A stretch of DNA of 64,000 bases from an uncultured Muribaculaceae bacterium (lineage in GTDB: Bacteria > Bacteroidota > Bacteroidia > Bacteroidales > Muribaculaceae), in assembly GCA_947625935.1 (NCBI GenBank), contig CANQQE010000005.1, positions 62,001 to 126,000 of the forward strand, given 5' to 3'. Positions 11,102 through 18,888 of this stretch are shown in pieces (positions within the stretch are counted from its first letter, which is position 1; each line of letters begins with the position of its first letter). The notes below the pieces were generated by a model. That model worked only from the letters and a program-made list of their open reading frames with translations. It ran no database searches and was not told the DNA's origin. The translations under genes and the position numbers were made by a program.

Positions 11102-11881
11102 ATGAAAGATAAACTGACTATTATAAAGGTGGGCGGCAAGATTGTCGAGGAGCCTGACACGTTGGCGGCGTTGCTTCGAGACTTTGCAGCTATCGACGGC
11201 TTCAAGCTGCTCGTCCACGGCGGTGGCCGTTCGGCAACAAAAGTGGCGTTGAAGCTCGGCCTTGAAACCAAGATGATTGGCGGCCGACGGGTTACCGACA
11301 GGGATATGCTCGATGTCGTGACCATGGTCTATGGCGGTCTGGTTAATAAAAAAATCGTGGCCGGTCTGCAAGCCGCCGGAGTTAATGCCCTGGGGCTGAC
11401 GGGGGCCGACATGAACGTCATTGTGAGCCACAAACGCCTCGGCGGCGATGTGGATTACGGATGGGTTGGCGATGTAGACCGTGTTGACGGCGATGCTTTG
11501 GCCGCTCTTATACGGTCAGGTGTAGTGCCGGTAATCGCTCCGCTGACACATGATGGAAATGGCAATATGCTCAATACAAATGCCGATACCATGGCGGGTG
11601 AGACAGCCAAAGGTTTGGCCGGGCACTTTGACGTTTCGCTTGTGTTCTGTTTTGAAAAAGCGGGCGTCTTGCGCGACGAGAACGACGATAATTCGGTCGT
11701 CGCTAAGATTACCCCCGATGTGTATGAGTCGCTCAGAACCGAAGGTGTGGTCGCCGGCGGGATGATTCCAAAACTCGACAATGCGTTTGACGCGCTTTCG
11801 TCGGGTGTGAAATCTGTAATTATAACAAAAGCAGAGGCGTTAAATGACCTTTCGCTCGGAAGTCACATTGTATGCCAATGA
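11102..11881 (+). CDS. argB: N-acetyl/N-succinyl-glutamate kinase
   Basis: At 259 residues this is a complete amino-acid-kinase-fold protein. It has the N-terminal VGGK phosphate loop, the LVHGGG loop near residue 40, and the nucleotide-binding DNDNSVVAKI-like region, here ENDDNSVVAKITPDVY. It phosphorylates the N-acylated glutamate gamma-carboxylate, the second step of arginine synthesis. In Bacteroides the pathway is known to use N-succinyl intermediates through a specialised transcarbamylase. Whether this enzyme prefers succinyl or acetyl glutamate cannot be read from the sequence. Its stop overlaps the start of the next gene. Confidence 0.9.
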   Translation: MKDKLTIIKVGGKIVEEPDTLAALLRDFAAIDGFKLLVHGGGRSATKVALKLGLETKMIGGRRVTDRDMLDVVTMVYGGLVNKKIVAGLQAAGVNALGLTGADMNVIVSHKRLGGDVDYGWVGDVDRVDGDALAALIRSGVVPVIAPLTHDGNGNMLNTNADTMAGETAKGLAGHFDVSLVFCFEKAGVLRDENDDNSVVAKITPDVYESLRTEGVVAGGMIPKLDNAFDALSSGVKSVIITKAEALNDLSLGSHIVCQ

Positions 11882-12942
11882 TTGATGAATTGTATTACCG
11901 GGCCATTGATTTGCTTAAATCGCTTATCGCCACGCCCCGCTTGAGCCGTGACGAGGGTAGGGGAGCCGACATCGTCGAATGCTTTCTGCGTGACTGCGGT
12001 TGCCGGCCGGAAAGGGTTGCCAACAATGTCATTGTTTTTGATGAGCGGTACGATCCGTCTCGGCCTACGCTTTTACTTAATTCGCATATCGACACCGTTA
12101 AACCCGTCGATGGTTGGAGCCGAGAGCCATTTGCGCCGTCGGTCGATGACTGTGAACGGCTGTTTGGCTTGGGGAGCAATGATGCCGGGGGAGCGCTTGT
12201 GTCGTTGATAGCCTCATTTCTTTATATGCGCGAGCGCGAGCGCAGCTATAATCTGATGTTCGTTGCTTCGGCAGAGGAGGAGGTCAGCGGGAAAAACGGT
12301 TTTGAGCTTGCCATGAGCCGGTTGCCGCATATCGATGTTGCTATTGTCGGTGAACCCACCGGGATGAACCCTGCCGTGGCGGAGAAAGGGCTGATGGTGC
12401 TTGATGGCGTTGTCGGCGGGGTGTCGGGCCATGCTGCGCGCGACGAGGGGGAAAACGCGATATATAACGCTATCCCTGTAATCGAGACCTTGCGAAGGTT
12501 GACATTCGACAAAGAGTCACTGATGCTCGGCCCCGTTAAAATTAGCGTGACTCAGATAAAATCGGGAACGCAACACAACGTTGTGCCTGACCGGTGTGAG
12601 ATGGTCGTCGATGTGCGCACAACCGATTCCTACACTAATCTTGAGACGCTTGCTATGATACGCGATGCGGTGCCGCAGTGTGAGTTGACGCCGCGCTCCA
12701 CACGGCTAAACCCTTCGAGCATACCGCTCGGCCATCCAATCGTGAAACGGCTTGAGATGCTTGGGGGAGTAGCCTACGGTTCGCCGACGTTGAGCGACCA
12801 GGCGTTGATGCCCTGGCCGTCGGTCAAGGTGGGGCCCGGTGATTCGGCACGCTCTCACACCGCCGACGAATATATAAAGCTTGCGGAAATACGCCATGCA
12901 ATCGAAACCTACGTTCATCTACTTGATGGCCTAAACTTGTGA
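11872..12942 (+). CDS. argE: M20-family N-acyl-ornithine deacylase (ArgE-like)
   Basis: A 356-residue M20 metallopeptidase. The zinc ligands are in NSHIDTVKP (about residue 66) and GSNDAGGAL (about 100), and the catalytic EE pair lies in SAEEEVSGKNG. The lid/dimerisation domain contains GHAARDEGENA. With argB upstream it most likely removes the acyl group in arginine synthesis (acetyl- or succinyl-ornithine or -citrulline). Two starts are possible: ATG 11872, used here, and ATG 11878, which forms a classic ATGA overlap with the argB stop. The second may be the real, translationally coupled start. No terminator is obvious before the tRNA. Confidence 0.85.
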   Translation: MPMIDELYYRAIDLLKSLIATPRLSRDEGRGADIVECFLRDCGCRPERVANNVIVFDERYDPSRPTLLLNSHIDTVKPVDGWSREPFAPSVDDCERLFGLGSNDAGGALVSLIASFLYMRERERSYNLMFVASAEEEVSGKNGFELAMSRLPHIDVAIVGEPTGMNPAVAEKGLMVLDGVVGGVSGHAARDEGENAIYNAIPVIETLRRLTFDKESLMLGPVKISVTQIKSGTQHNVVPDRCEMVVDVRTTDSYTNLETLAMIRDAVPQCELTPRSTRLNPSSIPLGHPIVKRLEMLGGVAYGSPTLSDQALMPWPSVKVGPGDSARSHTADEYIKLAEIRHAIETYVHLLDGLNL

Positions 12943-13030
12943 TGAATGGATTTATGCGGTTGTTAATCAGGTGATTGCTGTATCGAACTTTTTGGGTGAA
13001 TAAAATAATTCAAAAATATCCGCTGAAAAG

Positions 13031-13062
13031 TTTGCATAGCTCCCGAAAACTGCCTACCTTTG
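13031..13062 (+). promoter_or_regulatory. Promoter of tRNA-Phe
   Basis: A -33 TTTG (13031-13034) and a -7 TACCTTTG (13055-13062) are separated by 20 bp, a full match to the Bacteroidetes housekeeping consensus. Transcription would start near 13069, just ahead of the tRNA. Confidence 0.8.
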
Positions 13063-13081
13063 CATCGCAAAAAGCAACCAA

Positions 13082-13154
13082 GGTGCCATAGCTCAGTTGG
13101 TAGAGCAAAGGACTGAAAATCCTTGTGTCCCCGGTTCGATTCCTGGTGGCACCA
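13082..13154 (+). tRNA. tRNA-Phe (anticodon GAA)
   Basis: A full cloverleaf can be drawn: acceptor GGTGCCA pairs with TGGCACC, the D-arm is GCTC..GAGC, the anticodon stem AAGGA/TCCTT holds loop CTGAAAA with GAA at 13115-13117, and the T-loop is GGTTCGATTCC. The discriminator is A13154 and CCA is not encoded. The 3' end reads into CACCACAAAAG, a motif that recurs at 13215 and 28202 in the flanks of the mobile element, so this gene is the likely integration target. Confidence 0.97.
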
Positions 13155-13160
13155 CAAAAG

Positions 13161-13192
13161 ACCGCTAATTCTCAATGAGTAAGCGGTTTTTT
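13161..13192 (+). terminator. Intrinsic terminator of tRNA-Phe
   Basis: ACCGCT pairs with AGCGGT around an inner CTCA/TGAG stem and is followed by six T residues. It starts 7 nt after the tRNA. It probably belongs to the original tRNA transcript, so the foreign DNA may begin just after it. Confidence 0.75.
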
Positions 13193-13213
13193 ATTCATCA
13201 ACACCCCTCCGGG

Positions 13214-13466
13214 TCACCACAAAAGTCACCACGCCCACGCTAAAGCGTTGTAGTATTGTGCGTTAGGCGTGTTGCGACAGGCGCATATCTATTCTTGCGA
13301 TTGCTTAATGCTTTGATAATCAGCATACAAATCATATCTATTCAAAATCATTCAGCATCATTCAATCCCACATCACCGCCCCGCAATCCTAAACTTTAAC
13401 AGGCTTTAACTATAATCGGGCGGTAAAAATGTGGTGACCTCAGCCAAAATTTCACCGGGTCACCAC
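13214..13466 (+). repeat. Left end module (module A) of the mobile element, putative attachment region
   Basis: This stretch is homologous to 28201-28454 (module B). A 21-bp identical block opens each copy. The later blocks (TTTAACAG-CTTTAACTAT, GTGGTGACCTCAG and GGGTCACCAC) fall at the same offset of 14,987-14,988 bp although the DNA between them has diverged. Three TTCA tetramers sit 10 bp apart at 13341, 13351 and 13361. The last two conserved blocks are inverted (GTGGTGACC / GGTCACCAC). This is the architecture expected of recombinase core plus arm sites. It is inferred to be the element's left attachment region, and no coding sequence is seen here. Confidence 0.6.
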
Positions 13467-13497
13467 ACTTAACCGTTAAAATCTCATAATAATTTCG

Positions 13498-13505
13498 TAA
13501 CTTTG
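13498..13505 (+). promoter_or_regulatory. -7 box driving the cargo operon
   Basis: TAACTTTG matches TAnnTTTG, with CGTTAAA about 18 bp upstream in the -33 zone. The same block (CGTTAAA, then CGTAACTTTGTGGTC) recurs at 32875-32911 ahead of the DJ-1 gene at the same distance from a GGGTC motif. A start near 13512 would give a leader of about 245 nt holding the long hairpin. Confidence 0.5.
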
Positions 13506-13579
13506 TGGTCGGATTGGCGCAATCCAATCCACTACATTTTGAAAATAAGAAGCGTTATGCTCATCTTGTAACTTGAAAA

Positions 13580-13679
13580 CCTGAGAGCCTTTCAAATTTG
13601 ATGCAAGAGATAGCATAGTGGTTCTCACGCATACGGCGTGGGCTGCTATCGTTATATCTGCATCATAGGCTTTCTCAGG
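13580..13679 (+). ncRNA. 100-nt imperfect hairpin, candidate structured leader RNA
   Basis: Five nested helices can be drawn by eye: CCTGAGA/TCTCAGG (13580-13586 with 13673-13679), GCCT/AGGC, GATGCA/TGCATC (13600-13605 with 13659-13664), GATAGCA/TGCTATC (13609-13615 with 13644-13650) and CTCACGC/GCGTGGG (13624-13630 with 13636-13642), closed by a 5-nt loop. It lies between the cargo promoter and the first cargo gene at 13759. It is a candidate cis-regulatory or processed RNA. I know no family that fits it. Confidence 0.5.
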
Positions 13680-13758
13680 GCCGTCAAGTTAGATTGACAT
13701 AGATAGTCCACGCTTTTGCATTTATGAATCGGCCCTGTCGGACTGATGGGCAAAAAGA

Positions 13759-14448
13759 ATGATAACGATGGAAATGAAATTCTGTCAGAGCTGCGGAATG
13801 CCGCTCACAAATGAAATATTCGGCACGAATGCCGATGGCTCTCCAAACGAAGATTACTGCGTCTACTGCTACAAGGATGGCAAGTTCACGCAGGATATGA
13901 CTATGGAGCAGATGATAGACCACTGCGCCCAGTTCACGGATGAGATCAACAGGCATTCAGGACAAAACCTGACTAAAGAACAGGCAAAAGAGATGATGCG
14001 CCAGTTCTTCCCACAACTCAAACGCTGGAGACAATATAGCGATTCTGACCTGATACACAAAGCGGAGGCTCTTCTTGCGGAATGTTCTACCGTAACCATA
14101 GCTTCTGTAAATAGCGATGGATTTCCGCGCCCTGTACCTATGGCGAAAGGCGAGACACAAGGTTGTGGTATAATATGGATGGCAACGGGGGCTGATTCTG
14201 TGAAAGTCGCCGATTTCAAGAGTAATCCCAAAGCCGGGTTATGCTACGATAAAGGCAGTTCAAGTGTCTGTCTGCGTGGTACTGTGGAGATTATTGACGA
14301 TGACGATATCCGCAGGGAGAAATGGCAGGATTGGTATATAAATCATTTCCCGGGAGGACCCGCTGACCCGAACTATGTGCTGCTTCGTTTCGTCGGCACT
14401 GAAGCCACTATATGGATTGACCATGAATTTGCCCATATTCAAATATAA
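13759..14448 (+). CDS. Zinc-ribbon protein fused to a pyridoxamine-phosphate-oxidase-like flavin domain
   Basis: A 229-residue protein with two parts. Residues 1-45 form a putative zinc ribbon (FCQSCGMPL, then DYCVYCYKDG, four cysteines in CxxC pairs), followed by a helical linker to about 90. Residues 95-229 form a split-barrel PNPOx-like domain (CSTVTIASVNSDGFPRPVPM) that normally binds FMN or F420 and reduces small molecules. It opens the plus-strand cargo operon behind the hairpin leader. Small genes of this kind are common accessory cargo. The substrate is unknown, and a role in detoxification is only inferred from the company of the MATE pump and acetyltransferases. Confidence 0.75.
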   Translation: MITMEMKFCQSCGMPLTNEIFGTNADGSPNEDYCVYCYKDGKFTQDMTMEQMIDHCAQFTDEINRHSGQNLTKEQAKEMMRQFFPQLKRWRQYSDSDLIHKAEALLAECSTVTIASVNSDGFPRPVPMAKGETQGCGIIWMATGADSVKVADFKSNPKAGLCYDKGSSSVCLRGTVEIIDDDDIRREKWQDWYINHFPGGPADPNYVLLRFVGTEATIWIDHEFAHIQI

Positions 14449-14457
14449 ATTCTTGCC

Positions 14458-14802
14458 ATGAAGAAGATCGAAGTAAACAAAGAACTCATAGCGGAGTGCG
14501 GCCTATATTGTGGCGCGTGCCGTAAGTATCTATCGGACAAATGCCCCGGTTGTCATAATAACGAAAAGGCTTCGTGGTGCAAGATAAGGTCTTGCGCTAT
14601 AGGTAATGGTTATCACTCTTGTGCCGAATGCTCTAAGGATGTAAGCGAGTGTAAGATATATTCCAATTTTATCGGAAAGGTATTCGCTTTTCTTTTCAGA
14701 TCAGACCGTCCGGCTTGCATACGCTACATCCGCGAGCATGGCGAACAAGCTTTCGCCGAGGAAATGACTAAACGTAAATGCCAGACAATTAAACGGAAAT
14801 AA
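14458..14802 (+). CDS. DUF3795 cysteine-rich protein
   Basis: A 114-residue protein with 11 cysteines, starting with the family signature LIAECGLYCGACRKYLSDKC, then CPGC and further CxxC pairs (SWCKIRSCAI, CAECSKDVSEC). The spacing suggests binding of zinc or an iron-sulfur cluster. It starts 9 nt after the previous stop, within the cargo operon. Function is not established for the family, and no membrane or signal segment is seen. Confidence 0.75.
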   Translation: MKKIEVNKELIAECGLYCGACRKYLSDKCPGCHNNEKASWCKIRSCAIGNGYHSCAECSKDVSECKIYSNFIGKVFAFLFRSDRPACIRYIREHGEQAFAEEMTKRKCQTIKRK

Positions 14803-14806
14803 AATC

Positions 14807-15094
14807 ATGTTTATTGCAATTCTAACATATAAGAAATCATTAACCGAAGTTGACATATTCCTTGCGTCACACCGTGAATATCTCGCTGAGCATTATGCCG
14901 CAGGTGACTTCATCGCCTCAGGACCACAGACACCTCGTGTGGGTGGAGTGATTATGATTAAGGCTGAAAACCGCACAGCAGTGGACGCCATCATTGCAAA
15001 AGACCCGTTCAACATCAACGACATCGCCGACTATCAGATTGTGGAGTTTACTCCGACAATGTTCTGCGATGATATTCTCAAAACCATTTTCTGA
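14807..15094 (+). CDS. YciI-family protein
   Basis: A 95-residue single-domain protein (MFIAILTYKKSLTEVDIFLA, then ASGPQTPRVGGVIMIKA and DPFNINDIADYQIVEF). It has the YciI/muconolactone-isomerase-like ferredoxin fold with the conserved His (HREYLAEHY) and Asp-Pro-Phe. Members are small cytoplasmic enzymes or binding proteins of mostly unknown reaction. It starts 4 nt after the DUF3795 gene and 2 nt before the tautomerase, so the genes are tightly co-transcribed. Confidence 0.8.
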   Translation: MFIAILTYKKSLTEVDIFLASHREYLAEHYAAGDFIASGPQTPRVGGVIMIKAENRTAVDAIIAKDPFNINDIADYQIVEFTPTMFCDDILKTIF

Positions 15095-15096
15095 TT

Positions 15097-15297
15097 ATGC
15101 CATACATATCAATCGAGAGCGGGAATCTGACCGCTGAACAGAAAAAACAGTTGATTGAACGTCTGACAGCAACCGCCTCCGAGATAACCCATATCCCGGA
15201 ACAGTTCTTCACTGTCACCATTAAGGAACTGCCTGATGAGAACTTCGGTATTGGCGGCAAGTCAATCGACGAGATTAAACGCAACTACAAACCATGA
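15097..15297 (+). CDS. 4-oxalocrotonate-tautomerase-family enzyme
   Basis: A 66-residue protein beginning Met-Pro, so removal of Met exposes the catalytic Pro1 of the tautomerase superfamily. The rest fits the beta-alpha-beta unit (YISIESGNLTAEQKKQLIERL, with VTIKELPDENFGIGG). Such enzymes form hexamers or trimers and act on keto-enol substrates. Its stop overlaps the next start (ATGA at 15294-15297), showing translational coupling with the tandem GNAT gene. The physiological substrate is not readable from the sequence. Confidence 0.85.
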   Translation: MPYISIESGNLTAEQKKQLIERLTATASEITHIPEQFFTVTIKELPDENFGIGGKSIDEIKRNYKP

Positions 15298-16292
15298 GTC
15301 TGATATTACGCACATATCAACCTTCGGATGCCGCGATGATTACATCGTGGCTTAAAAGCGAGTATTTAATGCGCCAATGGTGCGCTGACAGGTATGAGCG
15401 TTATCCCGTCACGCCCGAAGATATGAACACGTATCACGAGAGGAATATTGACGGACAACGCTCTCGTGCCCTGACAATGACAGATGGTGATGATATTGTC
15501 GGGTACATCACCTTGCGCACTCCGGCACACAATCCGACGGAGCAGCGATTAGGATTTGTCATTGTCGATGATTCAAAACGTGGCCGCGGTTATGGAAAAA
15601 CGCTTGTCTCAATGGCGGTCAAATATGCTTTTGAAGAGCTTGGAGCTACAAAAGTGTCGCTTGGTGTCTTTGAGAATAATCCCTCCGCCATATATTGTTA
15701 TGAAGCCGCCGGTTTTCGTCATGTATCCTTATTGGTCGCTGAGAGTTATGAATGCCTGGGCGAAACATGGAACTGCATCGAAATGGAACGATATTCAGAT
15801 GTAGTGATACGTGAGATTAGATCCCACGAAATACCATTGCTTACGGATTTCCTATATGAAGCGATTTTTCAACCGAGTAACAAACCGAAAATTCCGAGGA
15901 CAGTTCTTCAGAAGCCGATGATATGGGCCTATGTTGATAGATTCGGAACTCGACCGGAAGATTTTTGTCGTGTAGCATTGGTAGATGGCGTGATAGTCGG
16001 AGCCGCTTGGTCAAGAAATGGTTGTTCTTATGGCAAAGTGGATGATACAACACCTGAATTGGCAATATCATTATATCCTGAATATAGAAATAAAGGCATC
16101 GGAAGCCGTCTGTTGGCATCGTTACTGGAAACCTTGATTGAAAAGGGATTTGGCAAAGTTTCGCTATCTGTTGACAAGACCAATTATGCAGTAAAAATGT
16201 ACCGCAAGGCAGGTTTTGAGATAATTGAAGAAAGAGATCATGATTACTTAATGGTTAGACACTTGAAAAATGACGAAAGTAATCGGAATTAA
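15294..16292 (+). CDS. Tandem GNAT acetyltransferase (two domains)
   Basis: A 332-residue protein containing two complete GNAT units. Domain 1 spans about 1-165 with acetyl-CoA loop SKRGRGYGKTL and FENNPSAIYCYEAAGF. Domain 2 spans about 168-325 with YRNKGIGSRLL and TNYAVKMYRKAGF. Both keep the R/Q-x-x-G-x-G/A loop, so both could bind acetyl-CoA. Two-domain GNATs include aminoglycoside and small-molecule N-acetyltransferases, but the acceptor here is unknown. It is coupled to the tautomerase by an ATGA overlap and overlaps the next gene by 23 nt. Confidence 0.85.
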   Translation: MSLILRTYQPSDAAMITSWLKSEYLMRQWCADRYERYPVTPEDMNTYHERNIDGQRSRALTMTDGDDIVGYITLRTPAHNPTEQRLGFVIVDDSKRGRGYGKTLVSMAVKYAFEELGATKVSLGVFENNPSAIYCYEAAGFRHVSLLVAESYECLGETWNCIEMERYSDVVIREIRSHEIPLLTDFLYEAIFQPSNKPKIPRTVLQKPMIWAYVDRFGTRPEDFCRVALVDGVIVGAAWSRNGCSYGKVDDTTPELAISLYPEYRNKGIGSRLLASLLETLIEKGFGKVSLSVDKTNYAVKMYRKAGFEIIEERDHDYLMVRHLKNDESNRN

Positions 16293-16839
16293 CGGAAGCT
16301 CACGCAAGGACGGCAACACGGCCATCATTATCGGCAAAGTTTTTGATGAACTGAACAAAGAAGGTATTGAAACAGAGCTGATACAGTTGGCTGATTATGA
16401 GATTCAGCCATGCCGGGGATGTTTCGCTTGCAAAGGTCGTGGTAACTGTGTGTTTACCAACGACGGCTTTGCGGAGATATTCAGCCGTATGGTCGAGGTT
16501 GACGGCATAATACTCGGTTCTCCGGTCTATTCGGTAGATGTATCGGCAAAAATGAAAGCTTTTTTGGAGCGTGCCGGTGTCGTTGTCGCAACCAATACCG
16601 GGCTTCTTCGCCATAAAGTCGGGGCGTCGGTAGCAGCGGTGCGGCGAGGTGGCGGAATGACAACTGTCGATACCATGAACCATTTTATGCTCAACAAGGA
16701 AATGATTGTTGTTGGCTCAACATACTGGAATATGGTTTATGGCAAAAACATCGGTGATGTACTCAGCGATGACGAGGGCATGGCAAATATGCGCAATCTC
16801 GGCGAAAATATGAGTTTTGTACTAAACCTGACGAAATAA
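16270..16839 (+). CDS. NADPH-dependent FMN reductase / flavodoxin-fold protein
   Basis: A 189-residue flavodoxin-like protein. The N-terminal phosphate loop is GINGSSRKDGNT, and CRGCFACKGRGNC (about residues 48-60) resembles the cysteine motif of iron-sulfur flavoproteins. GSPVYSVDVSAKMKAFLERAG is the usual second FMN contact. It likely reduces quinones, nitro compounds or metals with NAD(P)H in the cytoplasm. The start overlaps the GNAT gene by 23 nt, and the MATE pump follows after 5 nt. Confidence 0.85.
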   Translation: MTKVIGINGSSRKDGNTAIIIGKVFDELNKEGIETELIQLADYEIQPCRGCFACKGRGNCVFTNDGFAEIFSRMVEVDGIILGSPVYSVDVSAKMKAFLERAGVVVATNTGLLRHKVGASVAAVRRGGGMTTVDTMNHFMLNKEMIVVGSTYWNMVYGKNIGDVLSDDEGMANMRNLGENMSFVLNLTK

Positions 16840-16844
16840 AAAGG

Positions 16845-18206
16845 ATGATTGGAGCTGAACTTGATTATAGAAATGGTAATATAGGGAAGTTATTTCGTTC
16901 GCTGTTCTTTCCCACACTGATAGGAATGTTAAGTAACTCTGTATTCCTTATCACTGACGGGATATTTGTCGGACAAGGTATTGGTCCGTCAGGGCTTGCC
17001 GCAGTCAATATGGTTGCTCCAATGTTCATTCTGATTTGCGGTATCGCCCTGATGTTCGGTATCGGCAGTTCTGTTGGTGCGTCTATTTGTCTTGCGGGCA
17101 AACAACTTCTCTCTGCTAAGAAAATAGTAATTCAATGTTTCATATGTGGAGAATTACTGATATTGCTTCTTGCAATCATATTTATCGGTAGTCCTAAAGG
17201 TGTTGTTGGCATACTTGGAGCAGATGATTCTATAATGGATATGTCTTCGGCATATCTGTTCTGGCTATTTCCGGCCATGATTTGCATGTTGCCTCAAATC
17301 GGAGGCATGATGGTAATGCGACTTGACGGTTCTCCAAGATATGCCATGTTCTGCCAACTCATACCTGCCATTCTGAATATTGCTTTGGACTATTATCTTA
17401 TATTTCATTTGAAACTGGCGACAACAGGTGCGGCGTTGGCAACTTCTTTAAGTGGCATTGTAGGAGCTATAATGGTGATTTTTTATTTCTGTAAATGGTC
17501 TCTTTACTTCAGATTTACGAAAATTGCAGATATATCTGAAGGAATATTGACCAATACTCGATATGCTGTCAAAATTGGTTTCTCTGCATTCTTTACCGAG
17601 GCGACAACTTGCGTAATGATGTTGACAGGGAATCATATGTTTATGCGGCTTATCGGCATTGAAGGAGTATCGGCATATTCAATTGTATGTTATCTTTTTC
17701 CGGTTTTCTTCTCTTTTGCAAATGCAATAATTCAGTCAGAACAACCGATAATAAGTTTTAATCATGGCAACCAAGCATACGTCAGGATTGCCGCAACACT
17801 TAAACAAGCTATTGGCACCGCATTTCTGTCAGGTATTGGTCTGTCATTGTGCTGTTTGCTGCTTAACAGGCCGATATCTGGAATATTTTTGGGGAATGGT
17901 ATGGAATATGGATTGGCTGTGGCTGGGATACCACTGTTTGCAATCTGCCCGCTTTTCTTCATTTCCAATATGGCTATGATCGGATACTATCAAAGTATTG
18001 AAAAGGCAGGGATAGCTTCATTTATCTCCCTATTAAGAGGCTTTGTGGTATTAGTGCCTTCTTTTATGATTCTGCCCTCCCTGATTGGTATTGCAGGATT
18101 ATGGTTGGCAATTCCAGTGTCGGAACTCATAACATTAACTGCCGCTGGAGGAATATACCTTTTCAGACATAGGGTCAGCAGATTAGAGAAATCGCTGACA
18201 CGATGA
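16845..18206 (+). CDS. MATE-family multidrug efflux transporter
   Basis: A 453-residue inner-membrane protein with about 12 hydrophobic segments in two homologous halves. The typical N-terminal motif is present (GKLFRSLFFPTLIGMLSNSVFLITDGIFVGQ), as are GPSGLAAVNMVAP and the second-half QSEQPIISFNHG. MATE pumps export cationic drugs and toxins in exchange for Na+ or H+. It sits in the cargo operon between a flavin reductase and a Vat-like acetyltransferase, which makes an accessory drug- or toxin-resistance role plausible. The base composition is more AT-rich than the flanking chromosome, consistent with transfer. Confidence 0.92.
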   Translation: MIGAELDYRNGNIGKLFRSLFFPTLIGMLSNSVFLITDGIFVGQGIGPSGLAAVNMVAPMFILICGIALMFGIGSSVGASICLAGKQLLSAKKIVIQCFICGELLILLLAIIFIGSPKGVVGILGADDSIMDMSSAYLFWLFPAMICMLPQIGGMMVMRLDGSPRYAMFCQLIPAILNIALDYYLIFHLKLATTGAALATSLSGIVGAIMVIFYFCKWSLYFRFTKIADISEGILTNTRYAVKIGFSAFFTEATTCVMMLTGNHMFMRLIGIEGVSAYSIVCYLFPVFFSFANAIIQSEQPIISFNHGNQAYVRIAATLKQAIGTAFLSGIGLSLCCLLLNRPISGIFLGNGMEYGLAVAGIPLFAICPLFFISNMAMIGYYQSIEKAGIASFISLLRGFVVLVPSFMILPSLIGIAGLWLAIPVSELITLTAAGGIYLFRHRVSRLEKSLTR

Positions 18207-18221
18207 ATTAACGATTAAACT

Positions 18222-18842
18222 ATGGACAAGAATAAAATTTATCCACGTTCCAATGATAATCAGACAGTGTATCTGAAATCGGTTGTCACGCGTCCTACAA
18301 TCGAGGTCGGAGACTTCACTATCTATAATGATTTTGTGAATGACCCGCGCAACTTCGAGAAAAACAACGTACTCTATCATTATCCGATAAATAATGACAG
18401 GCTTATTATCGGCAAGTTCTGTTCGATAGCCTGTGGTGCAAAGTTTATTTTCAACTGCGCCAATCATACGCTTAAATCACTTTCTACCTACACATTCCCT
18501 TTGTTCTTTGAGGAATGGGATTTGACAAAATCGGAAGTCGCCTCAGCTTGGGACAACAAAGGCGATATTGTGATTGGCAATGACGTATGGATAGGCTATG
18601 ACGCAGTAATCATGACCGGCGTCCGCATTGGCGACGGAGCGATTATCGGAACAAGAGCTGTCGTCACCAAAGATGTCGAGCCATATTCAATCGTTGGCGG
18701 AGTTCCCGCAAAAGAGATACGCAAGCGGTTTGCTCCTGCAGTTATAAAGAAACTTATGGAGATACAATGGTGGAACTGGCCCATTGAAAAAATCCGAAGC
18801 TCTATTCAAAATATACAATCTGGGAATATAGATGCATTATAA
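18222..18842 (+). CDS. Xenobiotic O-acetyltransferase (Vat/CatB-like, left-handed beta-helix)
   Basis: A 206-residue hexapeptide-repeat acetyltransferase that closely follows the layout of Vat streptogramin A acetyltransferases. YHYPINNDRLIIGKFCSIACG is followed by CANHTLKSLST, where the His matches the Vat/XAT catalytic histidine. Then come hexapeptide coils (IVIGNDVWIGYDAVIMTGVR), VGGVPAKEIRKRF, and the family-typical end IQWWNWPIEKI. It probably uses acetyl-CoA to inactivate a hydroxylated antibiotic such as a streptogramin or chloramphenicol, though the actual substrate is untested. It is the last gene of the cargo operon, followed 6 nt later by a terminator. Confidence 0.82.
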   Translation: MDKNKIYPRSNDNQTVYLKSVVTRPTIEVGDFTIYNDFVNDPRNFEKNNVLYHYPINNDRLIIGKFCSIACGAKFIFNCANHTLKSLSTYTFPLFFEEWDLTKSEVASAWDNKGDIVIGNDVWIGYDAVIMTGVRIGDGAIIGTRAVVTKDVEPYSIVGGVPAKEIRKRFAPAVIKKLMEIQWWNWPIEKIRSSIQNIQSGNIDAL

Positions 18843-18848
18843 AATATA

Positions 18849-18882
18849 GCCACCGAGGGAGGCTCTTGCTTCTCTCGGTGGC
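18849..18882. terminator. Bidirectional terminator between cargo operon and relaxase
   Basis: GCCACCGAG pairs with CTCGGTGGC around a GAGGCTCTTGCTTCT-type loop, between convergent genes. Nearly the same hairpin recurs at 32635-32668, again just beyond a relaxase C-terminus, so it is a shared part of this element family. Confidence 0.65.
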
Positions 18883-18888
18883 GTTAGG

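Noticed and set aside
13580..13679. Retron msr-msd or CRISPR-associated RNA
   Set aside because: No reverse transcriptase or cas gene is present in the window, and no spacer-repeat array was seen anywhere.
15294..18842. Gene-cassette array of an integron, suggested by GTTAGGC-like bases near 13262 and 18883 and the run of small genes
   Set aside because: No attC-type pair flanks the individual genes, the genes overlap or abut, and no integron integrase is present; a single operon explains the layout.
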